64,000 nt of DNA from Phoronis australis. Taxonomy: Eukaryota > Phoronida > Phoronidae. Positions 1-12,200 of the stretch are shown here, one piece after another; within the stretch, counting starts at the first letter, position 1; each line of letters begins with the position of its first letter. The stretch is from assembly GCA_002633005.1 (NCBI GenBank), contig NMRA01000345.1, positions 205,864 through 269,863 on the forward strand. Direction: 5' to 3'. The notes beneath the pieces were generated by a model, which ran no database searches, was not told where the DNA came from, and worked only from the letters and a program-made list of their open reading frames with translations. Made by a program: the position numbers and the translations under genes.

Positions 1-252
1 TATCCGAGGCGGAAGCAGGTTTTGAACTCTGACAAGCAGCGCAAGATGAGGCATTAGGCTTGTTCCTGATCATACATGTGTCACATTCCCATGAGCCAGC
101 GTCGTGTTTCTGTACAAAGGGAGGTGGCAATGCAGTCTTGGCCGAGGCAGGAGCGGGCTTTGAACTCTGAAAAGCGGCACATGTAGGGGCATCTGGCTTG
201 TTGATGTCGGCAGGTGGCTTGCCAAATAGGAAGCCAGAGCTTTTGGTTTTGT
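1..252 (-). CDS. nup153: nup153 exon 13, partial (RanBP2-type zinc finger)
   Basis: The acceptor is CCTTCTTTTTCAG and the exon is in phase with exon 12. It encodes GFLFGKPP, then a half-finger INKPDAPTCAAFQSSKP, then a complete finger GSWECDTCMIRNKP...SCAACQSSKP with W708, C710, C713, C724 and C727 of the partial protein. In known Nup153 these fingers bind Ran. The half-finger repeats the second half of the true finger, but the last cysteine is Phe (residue 681). The exon continues beyond base 1. Confidence 0.93.
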
Positions 253-3200
253 CTGAAAAAGAAGGTCTCGTAGCATGGAGTATGACCCACATCAAACACC
301 TGTTTACCTCAACTATGTACCCTCTACATTTAAGTCTCGCACAGCACAAATTAGGTCAAGCCAAAGTATCACTTGTAATTAAGAATGCTGACCCATCTAT
401 CGAAGAACCAAAACAAAGGGTTCCAGCAACTTCAAAACATAAACCATGAAAATGGCTTTCAAAGAGGGAGCTGCATGGGACTCTGACAACAGTCAGTTAT
501 AGGGGTTAAGCATTTTGAGAACCAGTTTTCTCCACTGAATAATGGGCATTAAACTGGTTCTCAAAATCCGGGACCCCAGCGATTATTACCAGGACTTTAA
601 TTGAAGGGCAGGTGTCACCAAAAAAGCTGCATACTTCTCTAATTCAAGAATGCTCATCTTTGCACTCTTGTTCAAGAACAGAAAAGTTTACAGCGACAGA
701 GTCTTTCCGAACTGTTTAACGCTCTGCAAAACAACTACCAGGTGTCACTGACAACAAAAATTTCATGTGACAAGGAAACGTGTATTTGACCAGGTCAATG
801 TCCCCTCATGGAGTCAAACGCGCGTCTACCTTTCAGGGATACGACCACCCTTATTAACATCGGCCACTCACACGTCTTGTCCTAATTTAGCATTCATGTC
901 CTTCACAACATCTGTTTGTGGAGAACTTCCAACTCCCAAAACACATCCAATTTACCGTGACTGACTACATTTCACCGACGTCTTCTTGTTTGTTTCACGC
1001 AAGTGAAGACTTCAACAAAATTTCAAACACTCAGGCCCACCTTTACATCATCTCCCTAACAATTGCGGATCTAAATAAAAAAATGCCTTGGGCATTAACC
1101 GAGACAAATAGTCACATGTTAAGCTTACCTTCAACCTTATCCTGCATAACACAGTCAGCACTACTCTCTGCTTGTCCAGCTGTTCCTTTCTTCAGCACAT
1201 CCATAACACTCCCAGTCACCAGTTCTGCTGCCGGCTTCACTCCACCAAACCCGCCAGACACTGGTTTGCCAAGAATATCCATCACACTACCTGCCTTGAG
1301 CTCCACTGCAGGCTGTAGACCACCAGAGAACGTGGGAGACGGTTGAGTTTTAGGTTTAGCCTTAGCCTTCGCGAGCTTTGAAACGTCGACAGGNTCCCAA
1401 AACACATCCGATTTACCGTGACTGACTACATTTCACCGACGTCTTCTTGTTTGTTTCACGCATGTGAAGACTTCAACAAAATTTCAAACACTCAGGCCCA
1501 CCTTTACATCATCTCCCTAACAATTGCAGATCTAAATCAAAAAATGCCTTGGGCATTAACCGAGACAAATAGTCACATGTTAAGCTTACCTTCAACCTTA
1601 TCCTGCATAACACAGTCAGCACTACTCTCTGCTTGTCCAGCTGTTCCTTTCTTCAGCACATCCATAACACTCCCAGTCACCAGTTCTGCTGCCGGCTTCA
1701 CTCCACCAAACCCGCCAGACACTGGTTTGCCAAGAATATCCATCACACTACCTGCCTTGAGCTCCACTGCAGGCTGTAGACCACCAGAGAACGTGGGAGA
1801 CGGTTGAGTTTTAGGTTTAGCCTTAGCCTTCGCGAGCTTTGAAACGTCGACAGGCGATGTGAACTTGAACTCCTGGGGAATGAGGGCAAGTGAAGCCACA
1901 AAATGAACAATCACATGAAAAACAATAATTGCAGGTGATCTGGTACACATTGTACCAGACGTGCGCAGGCCGCTCAGGTAGGCCCAATGCACTGATCACC
2001 TAGAACCATTTTCAAGCTTTACAAATGCATAGTTAAAACTGAGCCGACTAGCTGGACTCAAAGGTCTAGCAGTGTATCCTAGTGGGACTTGAACCCACAA
2101 CCTTGAGCAAAGGAAGCGTACACCTATCCCACTAGGCCACACGGACTCCCAAATCACATGTGGTAAAATCTCATCGACTTAGGACTCCATAAGGCATGCA
2201 TGAGAACTTTTATTTTCTCATTTTTTCATACAAGATATGTAGCATCAAACCAACGCTTCACCGTGTTCAAGTTGTGTACCATGGCTACTATGAGAAACTA
2301 TTTAAAAAAAACGTGGTCGTTCACAACAATGTTGAAAAACCTTGAATTTAATATGAAAAAAGGTGATTTGGGAAATTATTTTGTCCGAAATTGGAGAAAA
2401 CTTTAATCATATTAAACCAAGGAGAATGCTCACAACAAGTGGAGATCTAAACTTTTCCTCCTAAAGACGATTTTGCTTCGAATTACTGAAACCCTACCAT
2501 CAAACTAATCGCTTTCCTATTACTAATTTCAATTGGAATGCCTTGTCCCCTACCATCAAACAATATTATAATTAGGTGTACTTTCAAACTCTAATTAAGG
2601 TCATTTCTCTTTCACGTAACCGACCATACAATGTGCAGGTGATTCGTAATACTTTAGTTGTAATCTGACAAAAATGTTCGAATATACTTAAACAAATAAG
2701 TTTGCAACAAAGTGACCATGCCCTGGCATTGAAAAACGGAGCTAGAGGAAAGTATTATCACCTACCTACCAACCTCCCTACCAGGGAGGTGAGGAAAGGG
2801 CGAGAGGTAACAAAAAACATTTAAGCTACATCTTTGTAAAGTAACGGTAGAGCGGGGAAAAGGCATCCTATGGATTCGTTACAGGTTCGTCCCCTCCATA
2901 CCTGATGGGAAGGGAGGTGTAAAGCAGCAGCTTCAGCTGACGTGTCTTTCTTAATGGGTGAAGAGAATAGAAAAGTCTCGCTCTTTGACGGGCTTGAATC
3001 CGGCTGCACCGTGTTCGTTGCCAACGAGGTGGTTGAAACAGAGGCAGCCTGCTTGTGGCCACTGTCTGGCTTCGTGGTCAGGAAGAGAGGGGTAAAATTG
3101 AACCCGGACATGGAGTTTATGGGCAGAGTAACCCCTGTTGGCAGGTCCGGGGCTTCCACCTTCAAACAGAGAAAGAATACGATAGAGTACAACACACCAC

Positions 3201-6200
3201 TCGGTACAATTTGTGGTAGCAACAGTATGAAGAATGGTCAGTTGCGATTACACCATACCGCCAACCATCAGAAATTACACTACCACAATTACATGGACAG
3301 TGAACAGAGATAACGGACAAAGAGCAGCTGACAGAACTACTTTTTGGTGAAACGATTAAAACAGGCTTAGGATGTCTTTGACATATTGCTTGCTTGCTTT
3401 ACGGTTACGCAGAGCCTTATTGAGAAGTTTCGCCTATTTAGCCAAATAACTACAAAACTATAGATAGTAACTCGATAAAACAATGTATTTTCTGAAAGTA
3501 AAAAGCCTTAGAATTTGATCTTTACCTTTTGCCGATTTGCTATTCATTGGGTCATGTGACCATGTGTTTTAAGTAAAATTTAGCAAAAAAAGGGACATTG
3601 CAGACAAAACAACTAAATATCAATAACATGATGAAATTTGACGACAATGTTCAAGATAAGATCACAAAAATGCTGTTACCGTTGTCTAAAACATCATTTC
3701 ATTTTCGTTTCATGAAAATCATCAGTCATATTTTGATAGCCCCTCATGCAGAAGTGGAGGAGTTCAAAAACAATTCCAAACAGTGTTGGGGACCAGTGCA
3801 TAAAGCACAGAACAGGAAAGTTACATACGAATATGATCAGCCATTTCTCTGATACGAAATTGGCCATATTAGACCATTTTCTAGGGTCCTTCATAATCTT
3901 AACCAATCTCATGGTGACCAAAATAATGAAGTTCATACATGTGTGAGAGATTTCAGCCTACATGGCTAAACCCAAACACTACACACCATGTCTTCATCCT
4001 CCATTTTCCTAACAGAGTAGTGTTGCGTTTTCTCTCGTTTCATCTTACCACCTGATTTTGCAGTCACTCTGAAACAGCCACAAACAGGCAGTTAAAGCTG
4101 CATCTCCTCTCATGTACACAAAAAGCTAAAAAATAAAAAACTAGGTTACTTTCATATATAAAATGGGCATCCAGCGTTTCAAGTTGACTTGATTTCCTTT
4201 ACCATGAGGACAGACCACTGACAAGTCGAAAACCACTTCAGAAAATGAGCATATTTCCCTGAGCTGGCTGGCCCACAGTTTGAACATAGTGCTTCTGTTG
4301 ATGGTCTGAGTGTTATTACTAGGAACACAAATCTAATACATGACCAAAACAGATTGAGTTACCGTTATAACAGGATTCACACATACGATTACTTGTCAAA
4401 CTAATGAATAGGTTTGCCCTTGTTTATATAGAGTCCAAATGTACTAGTTGTCATATTTCTAAGACTGAAGAAATCATTATAAAACTGTAAGCTACCAACA
4501 GAAGTGAGCCTTACCCAGCACTTGAGTTTCCTGAAGTTGCTTTGTCCGTATCTTGACCTCTGACCTTCAGCAAGGGAGACGAGTGTGTGGCGGGGGGTAG
4601 ATAGTGTCGACCCACTGACGCCGGCCTGGGAGTGGTCCGTCGAGACACGGGAGGACCACTGGCCACCATGGACTGGACAAATAACAAAGGGGAAACTGGA
4701 GTTAGTGCAAAGTAACGTGGCCGTGCTCTAGAAACTCGAACTTGGAAAAAATAAGTTTTGTAACGAGTAAAAAACACTGTTATCAAAACAAATCTAGTGC
4801 GTAAAACAACTTAACAAGACAAAGCGCAGACACATCCCGTCAACTACAAGTAATTATACAAAATACTGTATTAGGGCAGCAAAGCTCTCATGACGAAATG
4901 GCTTTGCTACCTTAACTTCAGGGTTTGGAAAGACCCATGACAAAACAACAAATAAATAGCCTGATGTAAAAGAAATTTTTTTGTGTAGTAAAATTTAACT
5001 GCAAGAATCGTTTTTTGCATGAATAAAGTCAAAGAGAAAAATAATAGGAAATTGAAACCAAAAAAGAGGAAATCCTCTTAAGAGAGGAAAATTCTAAGTC
5101 CTGTAACATTCCTGTCAATTCCCTTTATGTTCAGACATGAGAGAAGACTACAATTGTGACAATGAATTTGGCTTCCTCCTAGTTGTCACGGCAGGAAATT
5201 CCAGGTCATTATATCCGAGTAATTTCGCCTTGTTCCTTGTAAACATTTGAACACTAGTAAAAGCTTAAGGTGGCTTTGCTATGACATGTAATGAAGGGAA
5301 GACGAAATCAGCCTGATCGATGTGGTAACATATTGATGCAACTGCAGAACTTATTGCTAAATAAGAACAGTATGCAAGGTCACCTAAATGTGCGTTGCAT
5401 TTGAAAATTCACTAGCGTATGGTGCTAACAATGAAGTGTATGCATGCCACAATCACTTTTTAGCATAAAAACACTGTGCAATACATGCTATGCTTACATA
5501 CAGTTGTATGGGCACTTATACTGAACAAAATCAGAGCTAAATCCAAGCCTACCTCTGACGGCGTTCGTGATGCAGACTGTCTCAGATAGGCAGGCCTTCT
5601 GTTGTAACTAGATGGCTGAAATGAACCACACAAAAATTAGCATATTCAGGCCATGACAGCCGACTAATAAGCCTTTTCAGCTGGGTTTTATTTTAAATTT
5701 TACCAAATTTATGATCCTCTATTCATCTTGGACCTATACATCACTGCCTGTACATATATACTTTGACTCTATTGTCAAAAAATCACAGTAAAAACGTAGG
5801 TTGTATATTGACGTGGTCACCAATACGTAGAAAAATCCCCAATGATCTTAATAAGCTCTCATTTATCAGGATTTCAAAATGCCTATGAGTGTAACAATAT
5901 TTTTGAAGAGAAATAAATGCTCAATTTTGTAAACCCATGCACAGTGATTTCAGGAACTAAAAGTATATAGAATATGAGTAACTCCGTAAGAGTTGGCAAC
6001 ACTGCTCTCAGTAGTTGGCAGTACTACCGCTCTATCGATACCAACTTTGAGATTTTTACGGACATACTTGGGCCCCGCCACATTTGTGGCTGGAAAAGGC
6101 TAAGAAACAATACTCCCAACACATTTCAGATTTAACATCCTGTACCCCTACAGGGACTAGTTTCATTAAAATGTTGAAATTTCACATCGTCTTTAAACAG

Positions 6201-9200
6201 AGTACAAACGGAGACTGATGCCAAAACTGGTGAAAAATAAGTTACATTTTAGTGAAACAGGACATTAGACTTAAAGTAAACAGAACATTAGATATGAAGA
6301 CAAAAGATCAAGTCCATGGTTCTTTTTTTCAGTACTTGTTTCTATATTGCATGCATTTTTCTATGCTGTCAGTCATAAAGCAATAGATTTTCAAGTCTTT
6401 AAGTCTGCTAGAACCCGAATCCGAAGTTTTATATACTCACGGTGAATTGCAAAACTGAATCTTCTAGGCTCGACTGATTTGAAGGAATCTTCCTAGCATC
6501 CTGTTGTGATACAAAATAAAACACATAACATATACAATTATTATCTAACATATTCAACCAACCAACCAACCAACCAACAACTCTATCACATTCAGAGAAG
6601 ATATCTCACAAAGAAACAACGAACTTCACTTCACAAAACTATCAGATCCAGCAGACAGTTCGGCAAATTTATGCACCGTAGAGCGTAACACCGCGTACCG
6701 CGAGAGGAGTAGCCATTTTCTCCAACGTTTCGAGAATTCTCTTTGCGGTGGAGCTAGTGGTGGCCGAAGACTCGGAGGAAGTGGTCAGCTGCTTCACCTT
6801 TACCTGTCGTCGGGCAGGTGACGACTGAAAGAGAACGGTGTGGGTGAATGAAAGTCACATGGATCAAACAGGCAGTCATAGCACATTAACAATACGAGAC
6901 ACTATGACGTAAGTTAAATCAACTGATGCCAATGACATTTCTCGTGCTCAGTCCAGTTGAATCCAACTCCTGCGAGTTTTACTGTAGTGTATGACGACCA
7001 TGCAGAATGTGAGCCAATCAATACAAACCTGATAGGGGGCAGCAGCACCGAGCCTAGACCTTCTGAGAGAGGATGCCCCTCCATAGGTTGTCTTCCCGGG
7101 GTAGAAAGGAGACTGCTTGTAGTCTGATCCTACCTGAGACGACCGATCCACCTGAAAAATAGGGTTTACGGGTTTAATTGGAGGTTACCACAATATGAAA
7201 CATACGCGATTCCCTGAAAAAATCCTTTTGCACTTGAATTCACAGCTACGTTAAGTGGTGAGTTTTGGAAAGGATTAGACGGGTGAAAAATAGCACCGTA
7301 TTGGTATTTCAATTGACCGACAACCATGACACTCACAAATGATTAGGGTAAGCCAATGACGACTTGTACAGAGGACGCAGTGTGGCCTGGTTGATAAGTG
7401 CCCGCTTTCTTTACTCGAGGTCGTGGGTTCGAGTCCCACTAGGTCACACTGCTAAACCCTTGAGCCAGGTTTCTAGCTCCTCAGCTCGGTTTTAACGATA
7501 TATTAATAAAGCATAAAAATATTTCCAGGTGATCAGTGCAATGGGCCCACATGCGAGGCCTGCGCACGTCTGGTACAACGTGTATCAGACCGCCTGCAAT
7601 TATTTTTTTTAATGACGACTTGTCATCAAAAAAGTGAAACACAAATATGGTACAGTGAAATTTCACCAATTTCAGACAAAATCAGTCAAAATTGAACTTT
7701 GTCCTTTTTTCAGTTGCTTCTAACACCGTTGTGAATGTCCGTAATTTTTTCAACATACTGTTTGTTGATTAGTATGGGACAGAACTTGAATAAGGCACAG
7801 CATCAGAATTGGCATTGTGCCCAATTTATAAAAAACGTGAAAATAAAATTCCACTGCTACTAAACTGGCGAGACTTTACCATATTAGACGACTGCTGCGT
7901 ATTTCCATGGTAATGTCAATTTCGGTTATAATTTGAACTTACAATACTCGACGTGGCAAATGATGACACAGTGAATGACGGCCTGTTCGAGAAGGAGACC
8001 TCCTGCTGCGGATGACGCGATGACTCATCACTCCACAAGGTTCGCGACTTGTCCAACAACTGGGAAGAGTTGGAGACTGAAAACAAAAGAGCAAAACACA
8101 AACTTGTAATTACTGTACAAAATGGTCAGAAACAGTTTTGGAATGGGACAAATTTCGATTAACGCCTCCTGCGGTTGATTTAACCATCGTCAAAAATAGA
8201 ATCGATAGTTGAAATTGAGGCATGAAGTGATGCAACACATTTTGAAAGGACACAACATTAATTTTTGACAGAATAGACTTAGAGGAAACTTAAGTCAGTC
8301 AGTATTGATGGCAATGCAGTTGAAGGGGAGTGCTGAGCCTTAAAATCTGAGCATTGTGAATCAAACTTAAAACAAAATGGCTCAACGTTAGAGACAAAAT
8401 TCATGAGTGCGGCCACATAAAACGGCAGCGTGACGGACACGCATCTCGTGAAAGCACTTTGTTCCATGCACAAAGACGCACATTCACAGAATCCCCTATA
8501 AGTAAGTCTCTCCCACTCTCACCACTACCTTTAGACATGTTCCTCGCACCCCTCTCCTCGTCTGGTTCCAGGGGAGTCAACTCCTTGTTCAGCTGTTCCA
8601 ACTTCCTGTCGTCCAGCTTCAATATTTCCTTCTGGTAGTCTCTCTTGTCCGCCTGTGGTGCCATCGACGAAACAACACTATTGGACACGTCACTGGACTC
8701 TGACACGTTGTCATCACCTGCAAATGACGACTCACCATAAATCTTGGCAGTGGAGAGCCAGGATATTCAAACAGCTTTACCTTTGAAAACAGGTGTTTTG
8801 GAGTGGAATCCTTCACTCCGTTTTCTCAACATGACAGGTCAGTGTCCTTAATTACATGCGATAAATCCCAGGGCTTGGAATGACCAATGACAGAAAACGC
8901 GGAAACTTTTACGACCCAAAACATGCGCGCTACCCAGCCTTGAAATAGTCGATGTGAACCTTTCGCCGACAAAAAATCGGTAGGACTAAAAAAAAACGTT
9001 ACCACCATCAGTAGCACGCGTCTGCGTCTTTTTATCTCGTCCATCCACTCCTCCACTCCCACCCCCACACATTTTTGGCTGCAGAGCCGTAGTATTTGTC
9101 ACCGCTATTTACAATCACACGAGACGCCATTCAAAATCCCACCACGCTATCCCAGATGCCCCGGCAATGTTGACAATTTACGTTCCTCCGAAACATAAAG

Positions 9201-12200
9201 AGCAACTTCCGCTTTTCGAGGTGAACGTCGTCGGCAATGCCGCGGTAAGAAAGGAATTTGCCGCGGAAATTTTATATCAAATCCGATTTTTTTTAACGCG
9301 GAAATATAATAAAATGCGCGGACAGAACATTTGAAAAAAGTGGAAATCCGCGTTTCCGCGGAAAATTCCAAGCCCTGAAATCCACAAACTGAATTGAGCT
9401 CATTGATTGCTTTAACAGAAATAATTTACCACCGATGAATTGCCTTATTCCCATTTGAAATGAGCGATTTCAGCTAGACCTAAATTAGCATTGCATGGGA
9501 CTTCAAAGTGTGCCTGTGGGTGTGCATTCTGCATTGCTTTGGTTTTGTGGAAATATTTAAGTTTTGAAATAAGGTAAGGTAACTATTTTACCTATGTGCT
9601 ATAGCACTGCCAACAATAGACTTCTTAAGTTATTATTTTTAATGTATTTAATCGTCTCAAACTTACTTTTGAGTGAAGCTTATGAAATTAAAACTTCGCC
9701 TTTACTGTCAAAACTGAGTTTGTTACAAAAAAAATTGAAAATCAATGCACAGACATATTCTCTTCCAAAATACTTTATGTTAGGTTAACATAATTCTGCA
9801 AATACTAAGTCACTATCTTGTATCCTTAAACCCATAAATGTGTAAGTACGAAACATGTTATTTGAAAAACTTTTGGGTGCAATAACTCCAAAAAACCACC
9901 AATGTTTCTCAATTTTCCCGCATTTTGAGCACCAGTTTTCTCCACAGAACAAATGATTCTTGAAAACCGGGTCCCTAATTAGTGACTACCGCCCATCACG
10001 GTACCAAATTAGTGTTTAGAACTTATTCGGTCACTTTGTACTTCTCAGAACAAAAATGGACTCACCATTTTCAATAGGAGTTGCCCGACCGCTAGTCTTA
10101 GCAAAAGTGAACGGCAGCGGAGTCTGATTGACAGGTGCCATGTCATCAACGTCTGGTGCTACATATCGATTGGTCTTCATCAAGGGTTTACCAAACACCG
10201 TCTTGGGTGGAGTCACTAGTCTGCTCGTCTCACTGAAGTTGGGCTTGGAAAGGGGGACCATAGGTGTGGAGGTGGTAGCTTGCACATGACTGGGCGCCTG
10301 AGGTAGGGTGGCTAAGAATGATTCGCCGACTCCTTCCGACTGTCGCGAGGAACCCACTCCGGGGCCGTCAAATGACTGAGGATTCTTTTTCACACTGGAC
10401 ACAATGTCAATCAACCATGATGGTGAAAGCACTTCTTTCACAGAATCCTTAATGCGATTCAGAAGAGACTGAAATGACAAAGGTAAACTATAAAATACTG
10501 GGTAAAAAGGAATATAGAAAACATTGATGTTCAAAGTATTTCAAGTGTAATTAACAAGTGAAGTCACCGGCTTCGATTCCAGTGAGTGTCTGGCAGATAA
10601 CGGCGAAAATTGGTGATTTGCATAAATAAAGTCATAAAAACACATTTATGTTGCTTTAGATCTGGTCAAAGTTTATAGCTTGAAGACGTCTATCCTATAC
10701 ATCAATAATCATAAAAATGCATTTTCCGGATATAAAATCGATAATGTCTCTTTGAAAAACACAAACTTTGAGCTGGGAGACTTGTTTTCTAACTCAGTCA
10801 CCCAGCTGACGACTGGGCTTTTGAGGCCTAGGTACATCTCTGTAAATACAAACAGGAACAGAAAGTAGAAAATAACTAAAGTGACATCATAGAGGGAATT
10901 CTATTGCCAACCAAAAATCTAGCTTCAATGAACGCAATCAGTTTCCACCAGCCCTTTTTCTAAGCGCTAAATCATCCCACTCAACAACTTCCTGTTAGCA
11001 AACACGCGTATTATCTAGAAAACAATTTATATATACAGCAACGACTGTGATCTCCATACTTTTTGCAAATTCTAAGCTGCATAGCATAAACGCAAAATTT
11101 GCTCACAAAAAAGCTTGTGTGATCACTGAACATTTCTAGTAAAGCATGACATATGGTGTAAAATCCACCTGCTGATCGAGTGAAATTCTGGAATTTTTAA
11201 TTTTACCTGGGATGCATTCTGGCGCAAGTCTACGGAAAATCATGCAAATCTTTATGAGATCAGTGCTCGACGCCTAACTCATCACCAAGTCGCATTTGGT
11301 GACCTGGCAAAAATCTCAAGTCGCTAAAATTGAAAATCCAGCAGACCAAATGAGCACGAGGGCTGTCGATCTGGCGTAAAAATCGCTGCCTAACGAAAGC
11401 CGAACAGTTTTAAGAGAGGTCCATTTTCTAGCGCATACGTCCGTACATGCATACATCCCACATTCATTCGACTTACGAACTTTGTTCGCAGATGACTGCA
11501 TGGACTGGAACTTCAATGATCTTGCCCGATTTTTGCTGAGCAGTTCCAACTTCCTGTTATAAATTGGGCGCGTTTCATGTGTGTAGACTAATGTGGTGCC
11601 AAATGCATTGATTTCACAAAACAAAAGGAACAAGTTTGAATCAAAAGAAATGAATCGAGAAAAACTGTTAATTTAAAGTTTGGAAGTCAACATGATCTTT
11701 GAAATGAATTTATAGGGAATTATTGTCTGGCTCTGATACTCGCAGTGGTCGCATTGGCAACCCACAAGTGGTCGCATTGGCAACCCGCAGTGGTCGGATT
11801 GGCAACTCACAGGTCACCAAATCGAGCATTGGAGATATTGCCAGCCCTGCAGCCCTCGAGAAGTCTCATTTTTCCACCGTCACTGGCAACACCAAATGTA
11901 GAAATGGCGATAAGAAATTCCAGTGTCGCAAAATGGTGATAACAATGTCTATTAACAACAGATTTTCCCAACAATGGTTCTTTCATGAGTAAGGTGACAA
12001 AATTGTACCATGCTGTCCGGCAAATTCGACTGTACAGGGCGCAGAAAATCAGTGACCAAATTGGATTGCAGCTCAACTAATAATTGTCATGCGGCTCTGT
12101 ATAACTGCTCGTGTGCAAGCTGTGAAATTTTGAGTCAGAGTGCAGGTTACTATTTAAAATTCTAATTCAGATGTTTTTTGTGTATGGGATGTTTATGCTT

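Noticed and set aside
918-1807. Plus-strand open frames with identical C-terminal parts
   Set aside because: Antisense shadows of nup153 exon 12 and its duplicate.
2084-2140. A functional tRNA gene
   Set aside because: Box A and box B are present, but the arms do not fold as a tRNA, and the unit has a SINE body, tail and TSD.
2942-3313. 123-residue open frame on the plus strand
   Set aside because: It is the antisense shadow of nup153 exon 11, which has family matches and splice sites.
7383-7437. A functional tRNA gene
   Set aside because: Same reason: it is the head of a SINE with a 13-bp TSD.
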